This document shows, piece by piece, positions 42,690 through 52,867 of a stretch of DNA of 54,040 nucleotides. Position 1 is the stretch's first letter; each line of letters starts with the position of its first letter. The position numbers and the translations under genes are program-made. Below the pieces are notes generated by a model. That model had not been told where the DNA came from. It saw nothing but the letters and a program-made list of their open reading frames with translations, and did no database searches. The stretch spans positions 64,001 to 118,040 of the forward strand of contig JBBHKE010001622.1 of assembly GCA_037447655.1 (NCBI GenBank), given 5' to 3'. This DNA is from Zygnema cylindricum (Eukaryota > Streptophyta > Zygnematophyceae > Zygnematales > Zygnemataceae).

Positions 42690-43625
42690 CGTCCTCCTCA
42701 GAAAACGTCAGAGTCTTGTCCTGGAGTGATGAAGAAGCTGAAAACAGTGCATTTCCACGAGGTGTAGGCCCTGTGAAGGTTTTGTAAAACTGACTTTGTT
42801 GCCATCCCCGCCTGAAACCTGTATTGTTAGCTTGTTTAAGTTTAGGACAGAATTTGTATCCATGACCTCTCTCTCTACAATGAAAACATGTATTGGTGGA
42901 TTGTCTATTTCCACCCTGATTAAATTGTCTAAACTGGTTAAACTGATTACATTGCTGATTAAACTGACCTTTCCTCCCAATGTCTGAATTAAAAGCCTCT
43001 ACCTGCTCAACATTGAGAATATTAGATGTGGCTTCCTCCTGTTGTAAAATATTGATTGCAAACTGTGAAGTTCAGCTAGCTTTATCTTTTTGTTTGAGCA
43101 TGTCAGATGCTTCTTTCATACTACGAGGGAGACTCCTCACGAGCAAAGCTACTTGTTGAAACAGAGGAAACACCCCACTTGCAGAAGTATGTGCATCTAC
43201 AAGGATGCGGAATTTGTTGGAATATTTAGCCATTGTACCGCCAGTGTACTTATAGTCCCAAATTTTTCCAGCCAATAGAATCTCTTCCTGACATTAGCCT
43301 TTTCATAATCATTTTTAAGAGATTTCCAGATATCAATTTCTTTTTTCATTTTTATCCAAGACATAGCTAAGTCCTCAGATATACAAATTTTTAGAATAGA
43401 ACGTGCCTACGTATTTTTCTTAGACCATGACGAATCAGATTCATCCAGCGAACCATCCAATATATCCAAAAGATTGACATTCTCAAAATGTGTCTCCACC
43501 ATATCCGCCCAGTAAACATACTTTTCCCCGAAAAAGATAGGAATTCTTGATGACAAGCCCATAACCTGATGTTAAACAACCACCAGTGCAGGTGGAGGAG
43601 CAGCAGTAGTAGTAGAATTAGACAT
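42690..43625 (-). pseudogene. gag of element H
   Basis: Gag starts at ATG 43625 inside the LTR, with stops and shifts in the leader (VVV-stop-HQVMGLSSRIPIF). Later blocks are 43275-43072 (WDYKYTGGTMAKYSNKFRILVDAH, SLPRSMKEASDML) and the region with the zinc knuckle CFHCRERGHGYKFC near 42850-42900. The layout is as in G and I. At least three frame changes are present. Confidence 0.83.
43557..43566 (-). promoter_or_regulatory. Primer binding site of H (half tRNA-iMet type)
   Basis: GGTTATGGGC on the minus strand directly follows the LTR end CATCA at 43567. It exactly complements the initiator tRNA-Met anticodon arm. Confidence 0.77.
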
Positions 43626-44243
43626 GATACACTCTCAGAAGCTATCAAGAATCCTACCAAACAGCTGTCTACAAGTGCTCACCAAATCTTATACACGCAT
43701 CCAAACTTCACAAAGCTCTATCAAAGTATAGAGCAGCATAAACAGTGACAACTCCCAAAGTTTCAGTACAATTGACCAGACAACACTCAAGATATAATAC
43801 TCAGAAGTTTCCCAAAAACTATCTACAGTTTTACTACTTGGAAGTCTAGATACATCATGTGTTTGAGTCCTAAGTCTTATACTAGTGTTGTACCAGCAAT
43901 ACTAGTGTACTTGAGAGGTACGTCAAGCTGCTAAGCTAATACTAAGCTACCACTGAGCTACTAGTGAGCTACCACTGAGCTACCACTAAGCTACCATTGA
44001 GCTTCCACTGAGCTACCCACTAAGTTGAGGTCCGTTGACTTGATTCGTATCAATCGCAGCTGCGTTGTGCATACCGAATCATCTCCAAAGTGACCGCAAC
44101 TGCATTGTCTTGTATGTGTCGCAGCTTAGCTGCTGCGCTGCTCACTCTGCATAGCAGCTGCGTTGCTGCATTGCTCTGCTGCTGCGCTGCTGTGCTACTG
44201 CGCTGCTCTGTCTGCTGAGACTGAAAGATTTCCAAAAACAACA
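43567..44243 (-). repeat. LTR shared by H (5' LTR) and I (3' LTR)
   Basis: It starts TGTTGTTTTTGGAAA at 44243, just after the purine-rich tract CTTAAGGGGAG of element I, and ends at 43567 next to H's primer site. It contains gag ATG 43625, a run of 11-bp GCTACCACTGA-type repeats (43935-44025) and CTG-rich repeats (44110-44215). Confidence 0.9.
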
Positions 44244-44429
44244 CTCCCCTTAAGCTTTAGACTCAGTACATCGGCGCAGCTGCGATGACAAACTAGCACA
44301 ATATCGCATCATAGTTGTATAGCAATTAGCAAGTCACCTAGTCCCACCACATCTCAATGTTGGACTTAGCGCACTATCACAACATAACAGTATATCAGTA
44401 TAGCAACTCAACTATTCCCTTAGTCCCAC

Positions 44430-45401
44430 TGAGTCTCTACAATACTTTAGTTTAGGAGCGAGAAGAGCTTTATTGAGCATATCAACAATCATTTTTTCAT
44501 CTTGGAAATAACATAATTTAATCACTCTAGAGAACACTTTTTCTCTTACAAAGTGTAATCTTACATCCATGTGTTTGCTTTTCAAGTGATGACTCGGGTT
44601 AGACGCAATGGCAATGGCAACCTGGTTATCTCACCAAATCACTTGTGGACCAATCTGCATGTATCGTAGTTCTTGTAACATGGATTTTACCCATAAGAGT
44701 TCTTTGAGGGTCGAGCTTGCTACCATATATTCTGACTCCATTGTCGATTGTGTTGTAACTTTTTGAAGTTTGCTGCTCCATCAGCAAGTCATGTTCCCAA
44801 TTTGTAGAACAAATCCCGTGGTGGACTTCCGGCTTAGCATGTCACCATAGCTTGAATCACTCCACGTTTGCAGTTTTACTTCGCATCCGCCTAGTGTGAG
44901 TTTGAGGTCTTTGGTTCCTGCCAAATATCTTAAGACTCTCCTTGCTGCATCAAAATCAGATTTTCTCGGATTCTCTAGACCTCCGCTCAGTACCCCAACT
45001 TTTGAAGTAATTTCAGGACGGGCACAGTTCATGAAATAAACTAAGCTTCTCACTATCTGTCTATAAGGTATCAGTGACAGAGGATCATTCTCCCCTGGCT
45101 CTAAATACTCGCTAAGAATGACACCCGGTTTTGTCTCTTCTCCCTCTAACTTCTGCCGAAAATCCATTGGCGTTAGACATCCTTTTGCCCCCCGCATTCC
45201 ATACTCATCTAACATGTTTCCAATAGCCTCTTTTTGAGTCAATTTTATTACTTTCTTATTTCTGTCCCTCTCTACCTGGATACCCAAAATATACTTTGCC
45301 TCACCGAGGTCTTTCATCTCGAACCGTGAGTTTAGAGCAGTTTTGATTTTGTTAATTTCAGTCATTGATTTGCTAATAAATAGTAAATCATCTACATACA
45401 C
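44430..45401 (-). pseudogene. RT C-terminal part and RNase H of I
   Basis: The open frame 45401-44781 (206 codons) begins in the catalytic box YVDDLLFISKSM (YVDD at residues 2-5) and runs through DLGEAKYILGIQVERDR, GNMLDEYGMRGAKG, YRQIVRSLVYFMNCARPE and RNase H WSDSSYGD, STTGFVLQIGNMTC. It continues in another frame to about 44430 with a DNQVAIAIA-like block, SKHMDVRLHFVRE and an ADMLNKALLAPK-like end. A frameshift separates it from the RT N-terminal frame. Confidence 0.87.
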
Positions 45402-45508
45402 CGCTATATATACACTTTCCCATTTTCACCCTTCAGAACGTAGACAGAGTGATCAGAACTTATCCTTTGAAATCCTAAACTAGTTAAGAATTCATCAAGC
45501 TTCAGATT

Positions 45509-46465
45509 CTATTGCCTAGGGGCCTGTTTTAGGTCGTACAAAGATTTTAACAGTTTGCATACTAAGTGCTCTTTTCCTGGTTTTGCATACATTTCAGGCT
45601 GCTGCATGTAAATGGTTTCTTCTAGTTCTCCATGCAAAAAGGTCGTCTTTACATCCATCTGATGAATTTCCATATCTTCTATAGTAGCTAAGGACATTAA
45701 AATCCTAACAGTCGGAAATCTTACAATTGGAGAAAATCTTTTTTCAAAATCGATTCCTTCCTTTTGATTGTAGCCCTTTGCCACAAGTCTGGCCTTATAG
45801 CATTCAATGGTGTTATCGGGATTTAACTTCACCTTCAATACCCATTTGCTGCCGATCGCTTTTCGGTCCGGAGGAAGGTCCACAAGCTCCCATGTTTGAG
45901 CCTCCATGATGGACTTCATTTCGTCATTTGCTGCCTCGATCCAGTGATTTCGCTCCGGTGATGAGAAGGCCTCTTGGATGGTCAAGGGCTCCCCTGAGGT
46001 TGCCGAGTAGGCAAAGTGAGAGCTTGCTTGTAGGCGGCTGCTGGATCTTCTTCCCCCCGGAAATTCTGAGGCTGAGATCGTCGGATGCCGCGCATTGCGC
46101 TGATTGCGCTGGTTGCGATCTGTGTGTATTGACCGTTGTTGTTCCGGTTGGAACTGAACTTGTTGAGGAACTTGTAGAGAGGCGGACTCCGGAGTCACCA
46201 TTGGAGAATTTTGCATCTGCGGGACAATTTCTTGCATGCAATCTAAAATGACATATTCTTGTACTTTTTGTTGCTTTTGTTGCTCTGTCATGTGAAATAA
46301 ATCTATGGAGTCAAGCTCATCCTTTACAATAATATTCCGTGCTACAACTATTTTCTGCCTTACAAACACAAAGCCTCTATAACCTTTTGAGTGATCATCA
46401 TATCCTAACAGAATACCTGGTAATCCCTTCGGTTCCATTTTCCATCTATCTGTAGACGTATCCAA
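45509..46465 (-). pseudogene. Integrase tail, linker and RT N-terminal part of I
   Basis: A 318-codon open frame carries the integrase C-terminal block (DRWKMEPKGLPGILLGYDDHS, VARNIIVKDELDSIDLFHMTE), a Gln/Pro-rich linker, ISASEFPGGRRSSSR, and RT blocks TIQEAFSSPERNHWIEAAND, EAQTWELVDLPPDRK, SKWVLKVKLNPDN, HQMDVKTTFLHGELEE and LKQAPRQ. It ends just before the fingers-palm region that leads to YVDD. It is the longest continuous integrase-RT join in the window and shows the native polyprotein order. Confidence 0.88.
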
Positions 46466-46508
46466 GATAAAGCATTGACTTCCAAAGACCTTGAATTGGC
46501 TAACATCT

Positions 46509-47572
46509 GGTTTGCTACCTGTTTTGATCTCGTAAGGAGTAGTTTTTACCGAACTTGATCCTATCCTATTTTTAATATAAACTGCACAATTGAGAGCCTT
46601 AGCCTAGAATTTTAGGATCCACATTTATATCCGCGAGCATCGACCTAGAGCTCTCCGTGAGAGTTCTATTTAATCTCTCCGACACCCCATTTTGTTCCGG
46701 TGAATATGGAACAGTCAATAGATGACTTATTCCCTCCTCGAGTAAAAAGGTTTCACATTCCTTTGATGTATATTCACCACCATTGTTAGATCTGAGCTGC
46801 AAAATAGGTAAATTATGAAGCTTTTCAACCCATGCTTTATAATGTTTGAACTGACCAAACACTTCGCTCTTTTCTTTCATGAAGTAAACTTTTGTAAACC
46901 TGGAGAAATCATCTATAAATGTGACCATATATTTCATGCCTCGGTAGATGGAACCTTCGCAAGACCAAAAACATCCGAATGAATTTGTTGTAAAAGTTTT
47001 GTTGACCGATGCTCAGACTCCTTAGGAAATGGCAGTCTGTGGATTTTGCCTAAAGCGCAACCATCACATGTTTTGACCGGCTGATCTGTGATTGATACAT
47101 CCTCTATTTTGCCAACAAGGACCATTTTTCTCAAACTATCATAGTTTACATGGCCTAATCTTTTATGCCACAACTCATCTGAGTGCAAAACACCGGAGTA
47201 CAGAACATCATTCTCCTTGGTATTAGCCATATCCATACGGTACATCTTGCTACTATCTCTAGTACCCGTAACCGCAACCTTGCCATTTTTGCTAACAACT
47301 TGTCGACCATTTTTCAAGTTAACCTCAAAGCCTTTACTCTCTACCAACGACGTAGAAAACAGATTTTTCTTAAAGTCGGGCACAAATAAGACATTGTGAA
47401 GGGTTCTTTCAATTGCTTTTCCTTCTACATCAACTAGGAAGGACACATCACCCATAACACGAGTCTGGACACTCATTCCACAAGCATTATAAATATTTTT
47501 CTCCGGCGTTGCTTTCAGATTTTTGAAGATGGCTTTGTTCCAGCACATGTGGGCTGACGCTCCTGTATCCAT
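46509..47572 (-). pseudogene. Protease and integrase of I
   Basis: 47572-46934 has DTGASAHMCWNK at the start, FKKNLFSTSLVESKGFEV, LWHKRLGHVNYDSLRKM, CDGCALGKIHRLPFP and IHSDVFG (first catalytic Asp). A frameshift leads to 46937-46599 with TFIDDFSRFTKVYFMKEKSEVF, RSNNGGEYTSKE (second catalytic Asp changed to Asn) and EQNGVSERLNRTL (Glu kept). The integrase is therefore inactive even apart from the frame break. Confidence 0.87.
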
Positions 47573-47639
47573 TATCTATCCAAGGTCCTTTGCGCCCTCT
47601 ATTGCTCCCGCCATAGCGAATAGATCCGTATCGTCCTCT

Positions 47640-48571
47640 TTAGAAAAATGTCAAAGTCTCGTCCTAGAGTGATGAAAAAGCTGAAAACAATGCATTTCCA
47701 CGAGGTGTAGGCCCCGTGAAGCTTTTGTAAAATTGACTTTGTTGCCATCCCGGTTTGTATAAAACTGTATTGTTAGCTTGTTTAAGTTTAGGACAGAATT
47801 TGTATCCATGACCTCTCTCACTGCAATAAAAACATGCATTGTTGGATTGTCTATTTCCACCTTGATTAAACTGTCTAAACTGGGAAAACTGATTACGTTG
47901 CTGATTAAACTGACTTTTCCTCCCAAAGAATGAATTAAAAGCCTCTACTTGCTCAACATTGAGAATATTAGACGTAGCTTCCTCCTCTACTAAAACATTG
48001 ATCGCTAACTGTAAAGTCCAGCTAGCTTTATCATTTTGTTTGAGCATGTTAGATGCTCCTTTCATACTACGAGGGAGACCCCTCATGAGCAAAGCTGCCT
48101 GTTGGAACGGAGGAAACACACCACCTGCACAAGCAAGTGCATCTACAAGAAAGCGAAATTTGTTAGAATATTCAACCATTGTAACGCCAGTGTACTTATA
48201 GTCCCAAATTTTTCCAGCCAATAGAAGCTCATTTTGGACATTAGCATTTTCATAATCACTTTTAAGGGATTTCCAGATATCAATTGTTTTTTCATTTTTA
48301 TCCGAGACATAGCTAAGTCCTCAGATATATAAAATTTCAGAATAGAACGAGCGTGTGTATTTTTCTTAGACCATGACGGATCAGATTCATCCAGCGAACC
48401 ATCCAATATATCCAAAAGATTGACATTCTCAAAATGTGTCTCCACCATATCCGCCCGGTAAACATACTTTTCCTCGGAAAAGATAGGAATTCTTAAAGAC
48501 ATGCCTATAACCTTTTGTTCTACGACCACCGGTTCAGGTGGAGGAGCAACAGTAGTAGTAGAAATAGACAT
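47640..48571 (-). pseudogene. gag of element I
   Basis: Gag begins at ATG 48571 inside the 5' LTR and reads without interruption across the LTR end and primer site: MSISTTTVAPPPEPVVVEQ then KVIGMSLRIPIFSEEKYVYRADMVETHF. A frameshift near 48280 passes to 48221-47664 (185 codons) with WDYKYTGVTMVEYSNKFRFLVDA, LLMRGLPRSMKGASNML and the complete CCHC knuckle CFYCSERGHGYKFC. It is the clearest example here of gag reading through an LTR-internal junction. Confidence 0.9.
48503..48512 (-). promoter_or_regulatory. Primer binding site of I (half tRNA-iMet type)
   Basis: GGTTATAGGC on the minus strand follows the LTR end GAACAAAA. There is one mismatch to the initiator tRNA-Met anticodon arm complement GGTTATGGGC. 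Confidence 0.68.
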
Positions 48572-49054
48572 GATACACTCTCAAAGGCTATCAAGAATCC
48601 TACCAAACAGTTGTTTTCAAGTGCTCACCAATTCTTGCAAAAGCATCCTACCTCACAAAACTATATCAGAATATAGAGTAACATAAACACTGACAACTCC
48701 CAAAGTTTCACCACAATTGACCCGACAACACTCAAGATATAATACTCATAAGTTTCCCAAAAACTGTCTGCAGTTTTACTACTTGGAAGTCTGGATACAT
48801 CATGTGTTTTGAGTCCTAAGTCTTATACTAGTGTTCTACCGGCAATACCAGTGTACCTGAGAGGTACGTGAAGCTGCCAAGCTAATACTAAGCTACCATT
48901 GAGCTACTAGTGAGCTACCACTGAACTACCACTAAGCTACCACTGAGCTACCCCCTAAGTTGAGGTCCGTTGACTTGATTCGTATCAATCGCAGCTGCGT
49001 TGTCCGTACCGAATCATATCCAAAGTAACAGTAGTTGCATTGTCTGTGCGGATT
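48513..49054 (-). repeat. 5' LTR of element I, outer end missing
   Basis: It matches the H/I LTR from the gag leader outward to the GCATTGTCT region at about 49054. There the homologue continues into CTG-rich repeats but this copy turns into unrelated DNA. The LTR's TGTTG start and upstream promoter part are therefore absent. Confidence 0.85.
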
Positions 49055-49131
49055 CATCAAAAGTCCAATGTACGAATTTTGTCAGTTCGTACTAAAACCA
49101 TTCATTATTTTGTACAAAAGTACAAAATATG

Positions 49132-49290
49132 TGTCAGGTTATGGCGTGGACGGGAAATTGAGTGCGTCACGACGGAAAAGCGTATTCAGATTTGATTCCA
49201 AGTCATAAAAACGAAGGAAAATCACGAAAACATGTTCTCACATGGTCAAGTGTCGAATACGTGAACACAGACTATCGGTACTGTTTAATT
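49132..49290 (+). repeat. Dispersed repeat, copy 1
   Basis: GGGAAATTGAGTGCGTC.ACGG, TTTGATTCCAAGTCATAA and TGTTCTCACATG.TCAAG recur in order at 50353-50510, about 1220 bp away in the same orientation. Many point differences indicate an old repeat. Confidence 0.82.
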
Positions 49291-49504
49291 AGCGTTAATT
49301 GCTCTATTTTTCGACTTTTTAAAATTTAAATAGTGTTGCGTAAAAAATGAAAGAGATCGTACGAAACATGCTCGGTATTTTGTACAGGCGTACAAAAATT
49401 TGGGTACTTTCGCATGTAACCGAAAACTTTAGTCTTGTAACTTTGTTTTTAGCGAAGATTCTCCGTACTACTTTATGAGCATTCGTATGTAAATCGTTTC
49501 TTTA

Positions 49505-49650
49505 GATTGTGACGGATGTAGACGTGGGAGTAATTTGTGACGGTTGTAGACGACTACATGACTCGCGACAATTGATGACGTTTACAAAATAGTGACGGTT
49601 GTAGACGTCTAGCTACTTGTGACATTGTAGATGTTTAGGGTTTGTGACAT
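49505..49650 (+). repeat. Degenerate GTGACGGTTGTAGACG repeats
   Basis: Variants of this 16-base word occur at about 49509, 49542, 49593 and 49618 with irregular spacing. No regular unit length is evident. Confidence 0.55.
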
Positions 49651-50090
49651 TTTTGACATCACGCTCACATTACGACAGCGTCGACGTCACAAATTCTAAA
49701 ACTTTCCGCCATGGTTTTCCGATTTTGTTTTTTAGACTTTTCTCACTCTACTTGCCATCAAAATACACCCAAAGATAGTGAAAAGAAATCGTTTTTAGAG
49801 ATCTTTTATTCGATACCATTATTGACGTTTTTTATTGCAAGAATTGTGAGATGGACGCGGTAGTGGGAGAGGGAGAGAAAGAGAGGCGCTTTCAAGGACT
49901 TTGCTTTTGTGAAATGGCGTCCGTTGATCAAGACCCCCTCCACCGCCCCTGTACGGAAAAAAAACGCACGGAAAAAGTCACGCACAGGTTGGAAACGTGT
50001 AGTGGCTGTTTTTCTTAGTACTCCGCGCACAAAAATTGTCAAAAACTTCTGACACGTGCGACAACATCTGCCTATTCGCTCACCTCATGG

Positions 50091-50134
50091 AACTTTATTT
50101 AAAATCACCTCGCGAGGTGATTTTTTATAAAGTT
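50091..50134. repeat. 44-bp near-perfect palindrome
   Basis: Arms of 22 bases meet without a loop at TCACCTCGCGAGGTGA. Twenty of 22 positions pair; the outer part is AACTTTAT/ATAAAGTT. It can form a cruciform or a strong RNA hairpin if transcribed. Confidence 0.92.
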
Positions 50135-50236
50135 AGAAAATGAGCTGGAAAGACGCGAAAGTGGGTCGAAGCGCGTTAAACGACAAATTGCATCGCGCTA
50201 GACAACAAACTCCAGTACATATATAGTTTCAAGGTA

Positions 50237-50510
50237 ACCCAGCTTGTACGGTGGTAATTTCAATTTTTTGGTACCGCTGTCGGATTTTTTGTTTTTTTAA
50301 GTTATGGAAGAAAACGACAGAAAATAACTGTAACTTTGGCACATGCAAAAGTGTCAGGTAAAGGCGTTGAAAGGGGAAATTGAGTGCGTCGCCACGGAAA
50401 AGTGCACTCACGTTTGATTCCAAGTCATAAGGACGAGGGAGAATCGCGATAATCTGTTCTCACATGCTCAAGCGTCGACTATGTGAACAAAGGCTATCGC
50501 GGCTACATCC
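50237..50510 (+). repeat. Dispersed repeat, longest copy
   Basis: The left part (50237-50360: CAGCTTGTACGGTGGTA.TTTC, AAGTTATGGA.GAAAACGACAG, TTTGGCACATG) matches 52594-52710. The right part (50353-50510) matches 49132-49290. So this copy bridges two partial copies and defines a repeat of at least 270 bp. Confidence 0.8.
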
Positions 50511-52593
50511 AAATTAGTGTTAGGTGTAGAAATTAGCGTTAGTTTTTGACATTTTGTTGGCGTTAGGCACTTGAACCCATAATAGTGTTTGACTCAAATA
50601 GCAATCCACAATGTACGTTCAACCCTTTATTTTAATATTTTCGTACATTATATCCGTACATTTAATCCGTACGAAAAGTATACATATTTTACGAAAGGTT
50701 CAAAATCGATTAGAAATAACGAATTTTCGTAAGAATGTCAAAATTCGTACGAAAAGTCAAAGATTTTTTCGTCGCTTCTAAATCCGTCCTGTATAAAGGC
50801 ACATGACCTACATGGCCTTTGCCAGTTTGTCCACGGGTGGATGATGCCTTTTTGTTTCCAAAGTGTACCAATAGACACGTCCCGTGTGACGTAGTCTCCT
50901 CTTGGGGACGGTTGAGGAGACTGTCGAGAAACTGGACAGACGGAGCGTTTGCTTCAAAAACTCAAAATCGGACAGCCGAAATATTTGTCCAAAAGTTTAG
51001 AGAATTTTGTCGAACTGTAAACATAAAAAACAAGAAAAAATGCGATAGGACTTAGTACGGTAAAACAAGTTTTCTAGTAAACAACCCCATTTTTTGCCTG
51101 ATGGAGCCCCACCCTCAAGCCTTTGTTCCATCGTGTCGGGGCAGTAACCAACTTTTTTTTTGCGTACGTAAGAGTCTATTACGATTCTGTGAATATACAA
51201 AGAAGAATCTTGACAGCCACGAGTGAACCCATTACTTGTACTGTAGCAGCAAAGTTAAAAAGTGGCTCGTTGAACTTGTCGAATAAAAACTGTACGAGCG
51301 ACGAAGTCACGAAACATAAGATTTGAAAAATCGTACGAAAATGTCAGAACGGTTAAAGTATGGCAACATGAGCGTGGAATAAAATCCTCCGTCAAATATT
51401 TTCTCGCGGTTTTCGATGGCCTCCCATCCACCTTAGGCGTAAGGCACATAGCTTATGCCAGGTGTGGACACTTGATCGCGCGTTGTTCGTGGATATTATC
51501 CAATTTCCCACGAGGCACAATGGTATACGTTTAGGCTCTTAAAATTGACCTCTTTCAGTTCACTTGTTGCAAACTAAAGGTTTGACCGATGGCGGCGTAT
51601 ATGCTTGTGCATCCGACAGTCAAATTTTACGCCTATAACCTTGGAGAATCACATCGGTCAAATCGATAGCTTCTTTTTCTAACAAAAAAAATAATTGGTA
51701 CGGTACTGTACAAAGCAATACGACATTTAGTCAACATGGAACTTCACCCTCATGGTGAACTTCCATTAGAGGAAAAGTGGGGTTGTTTACTGGTCGCCGT
51801 ACGATTTCGTACAGATTCGTACCATTTTTTTTTTGTCAGATGAAACATATCTACTAGATGGCTCCAATATTATAGGCATAAGTATCGACCATTGGATTTC
51901 TCACTTTTTTAGATTCGCGAAGCAATCACGTACATCGTCCAATTTGAAGAGACTCCCTTCGGCGAGGAGAGTTTCTTTAGACTGGTCGTGAACCATTGGT
52001 ACACGTAAAAAGTAAAAATAAAATCTACGACGAACGGCAATGAGAATCAAATACGTCGTACACGTCATGTGCCTTCCGCCAGGGTGTATGAAGGTCGACT
52101 GAAATATCTTCGCACGCTCCTTCTGACATCCGCTAACCTTAAAAATTTGCGGCGCTTGTTGACATTCTGTTTCCAAATTTTGATTTTCAATTTCAAAATT
52201 AATATCCAGTTGCAAAATTTTAGTACGAATCCTTAACTATCTGCGCCCGTACAAATTTTATGTACAAATTTTTAGCTTGAAGAATATTTATGGATTTTAA
52301 TAATCTGAAATTAAACCTACGTGGTGCCAATCATAATTGAGAAACGATGTCTACTGGCATGACATAATGGAAGGTCGTGCCAGTAAACACTAGAAATAGA
52401 CGTATGCGCATGTTTACTGGGGCCGCCTAATGGAGAACAGGCTTCAGCCGTTTGTCTTTTCAAAACGAAAACTCGAAGCGTGTGAAACCACAAAGAAGCT
52501 TGACAGGATATCTTTCGGCAAAGACTTTTCTATTAGATGTTAATCATAATCGTATCTTCTGTATTGTTGTTTTCATAAAGTACGAAATGGTAC

Positions 52594-52710
52594 GCAGCTT
52601 GTATGGTGGTATTTTCTATTTTCTAGTACGACTACGGATTTCTCATTTGTTTTGAAGTTATGGATCAAAACGACAGAAAAAAAATTGTAGCTTTAGCACA
52701 TGAGAATGTT
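52594..52710 (+). repeat. Dispersed repeat, copy 3 (left part)
   Basis: It has CAGCTTGTATGGTGGTATTTTC, TTGAAGTTATGGATCAAAACG and TTTAGCACATG in the order of 50237-50360. The match ends near 52710. Confidence 0.8.
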
Positions 52711-52867
52711 CCCTAATACAATGTACCGCACTAAATATAGCGAACTGTACCTCACTAACGTACCAAACTTTTCGTCTGACGAAATTGCAACATTATCATT
52801 ACATGCCTCCCACGACGTGGAAATAGTTTCGGCACATGGAATTGCACTTGTCAGTAAGCGTTGCTGG

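Larger units (their letters stand above)
39456..44243 (-). mobile_element. Element H: Copia element lacking its 3' LTR
   Basis: The 5' LTR (43567-44243) leads into gag, protease-integrase, RT and RNase H on the minus strand. The 3' end breaks at about 39456 just after RNase H, near the gap. Its 5' LTR is also the 3' LTR of element I, so H and I form a tandem LTR-internal-LTR-internal unit. Confidence 0.9.
43567..49054 (-). mobile_element. Element I: Copia element with truncated 5' LTR
   Basis: The internal region 44244-48512 has a full set of domains on the minus strand. The 3' LTR (43567-44243) is shared with H. The 5' LTR (48513 to about 49054) lacks its outer CTG-rich part. Gene order and wording match G and H closely. 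Confidence 0.92.
49055..52867. other. Non-coding region with dispersed repeats
   Basis: No protein domain is recognised, and open frames are short and without family features. The sequence is AT-rich and dense in GTAC words (CGTACGAAA, GTACAAAA). It contains the direct repeats and palindromes listed separately. It may be made of non-autonomous DNA transposon relics. Confidence 0.5.

Noticed and set aside
50819-51326. Possible host gene from overlapping short open frames
   Set aside because: No domain, no conserved wording and no splice pattern can be defended; the frames are short and on both strands.
51581-51662. 11-bp inverted repeat TTTGACCGATG/CATCGGTCAAA as transposon ends
   Set aside because: The enclosed 60 bp are too short and no target duplication is visible. 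Similar short inverted repeats at 51737-51767 and 52352-52385 are also unsupported as elements.
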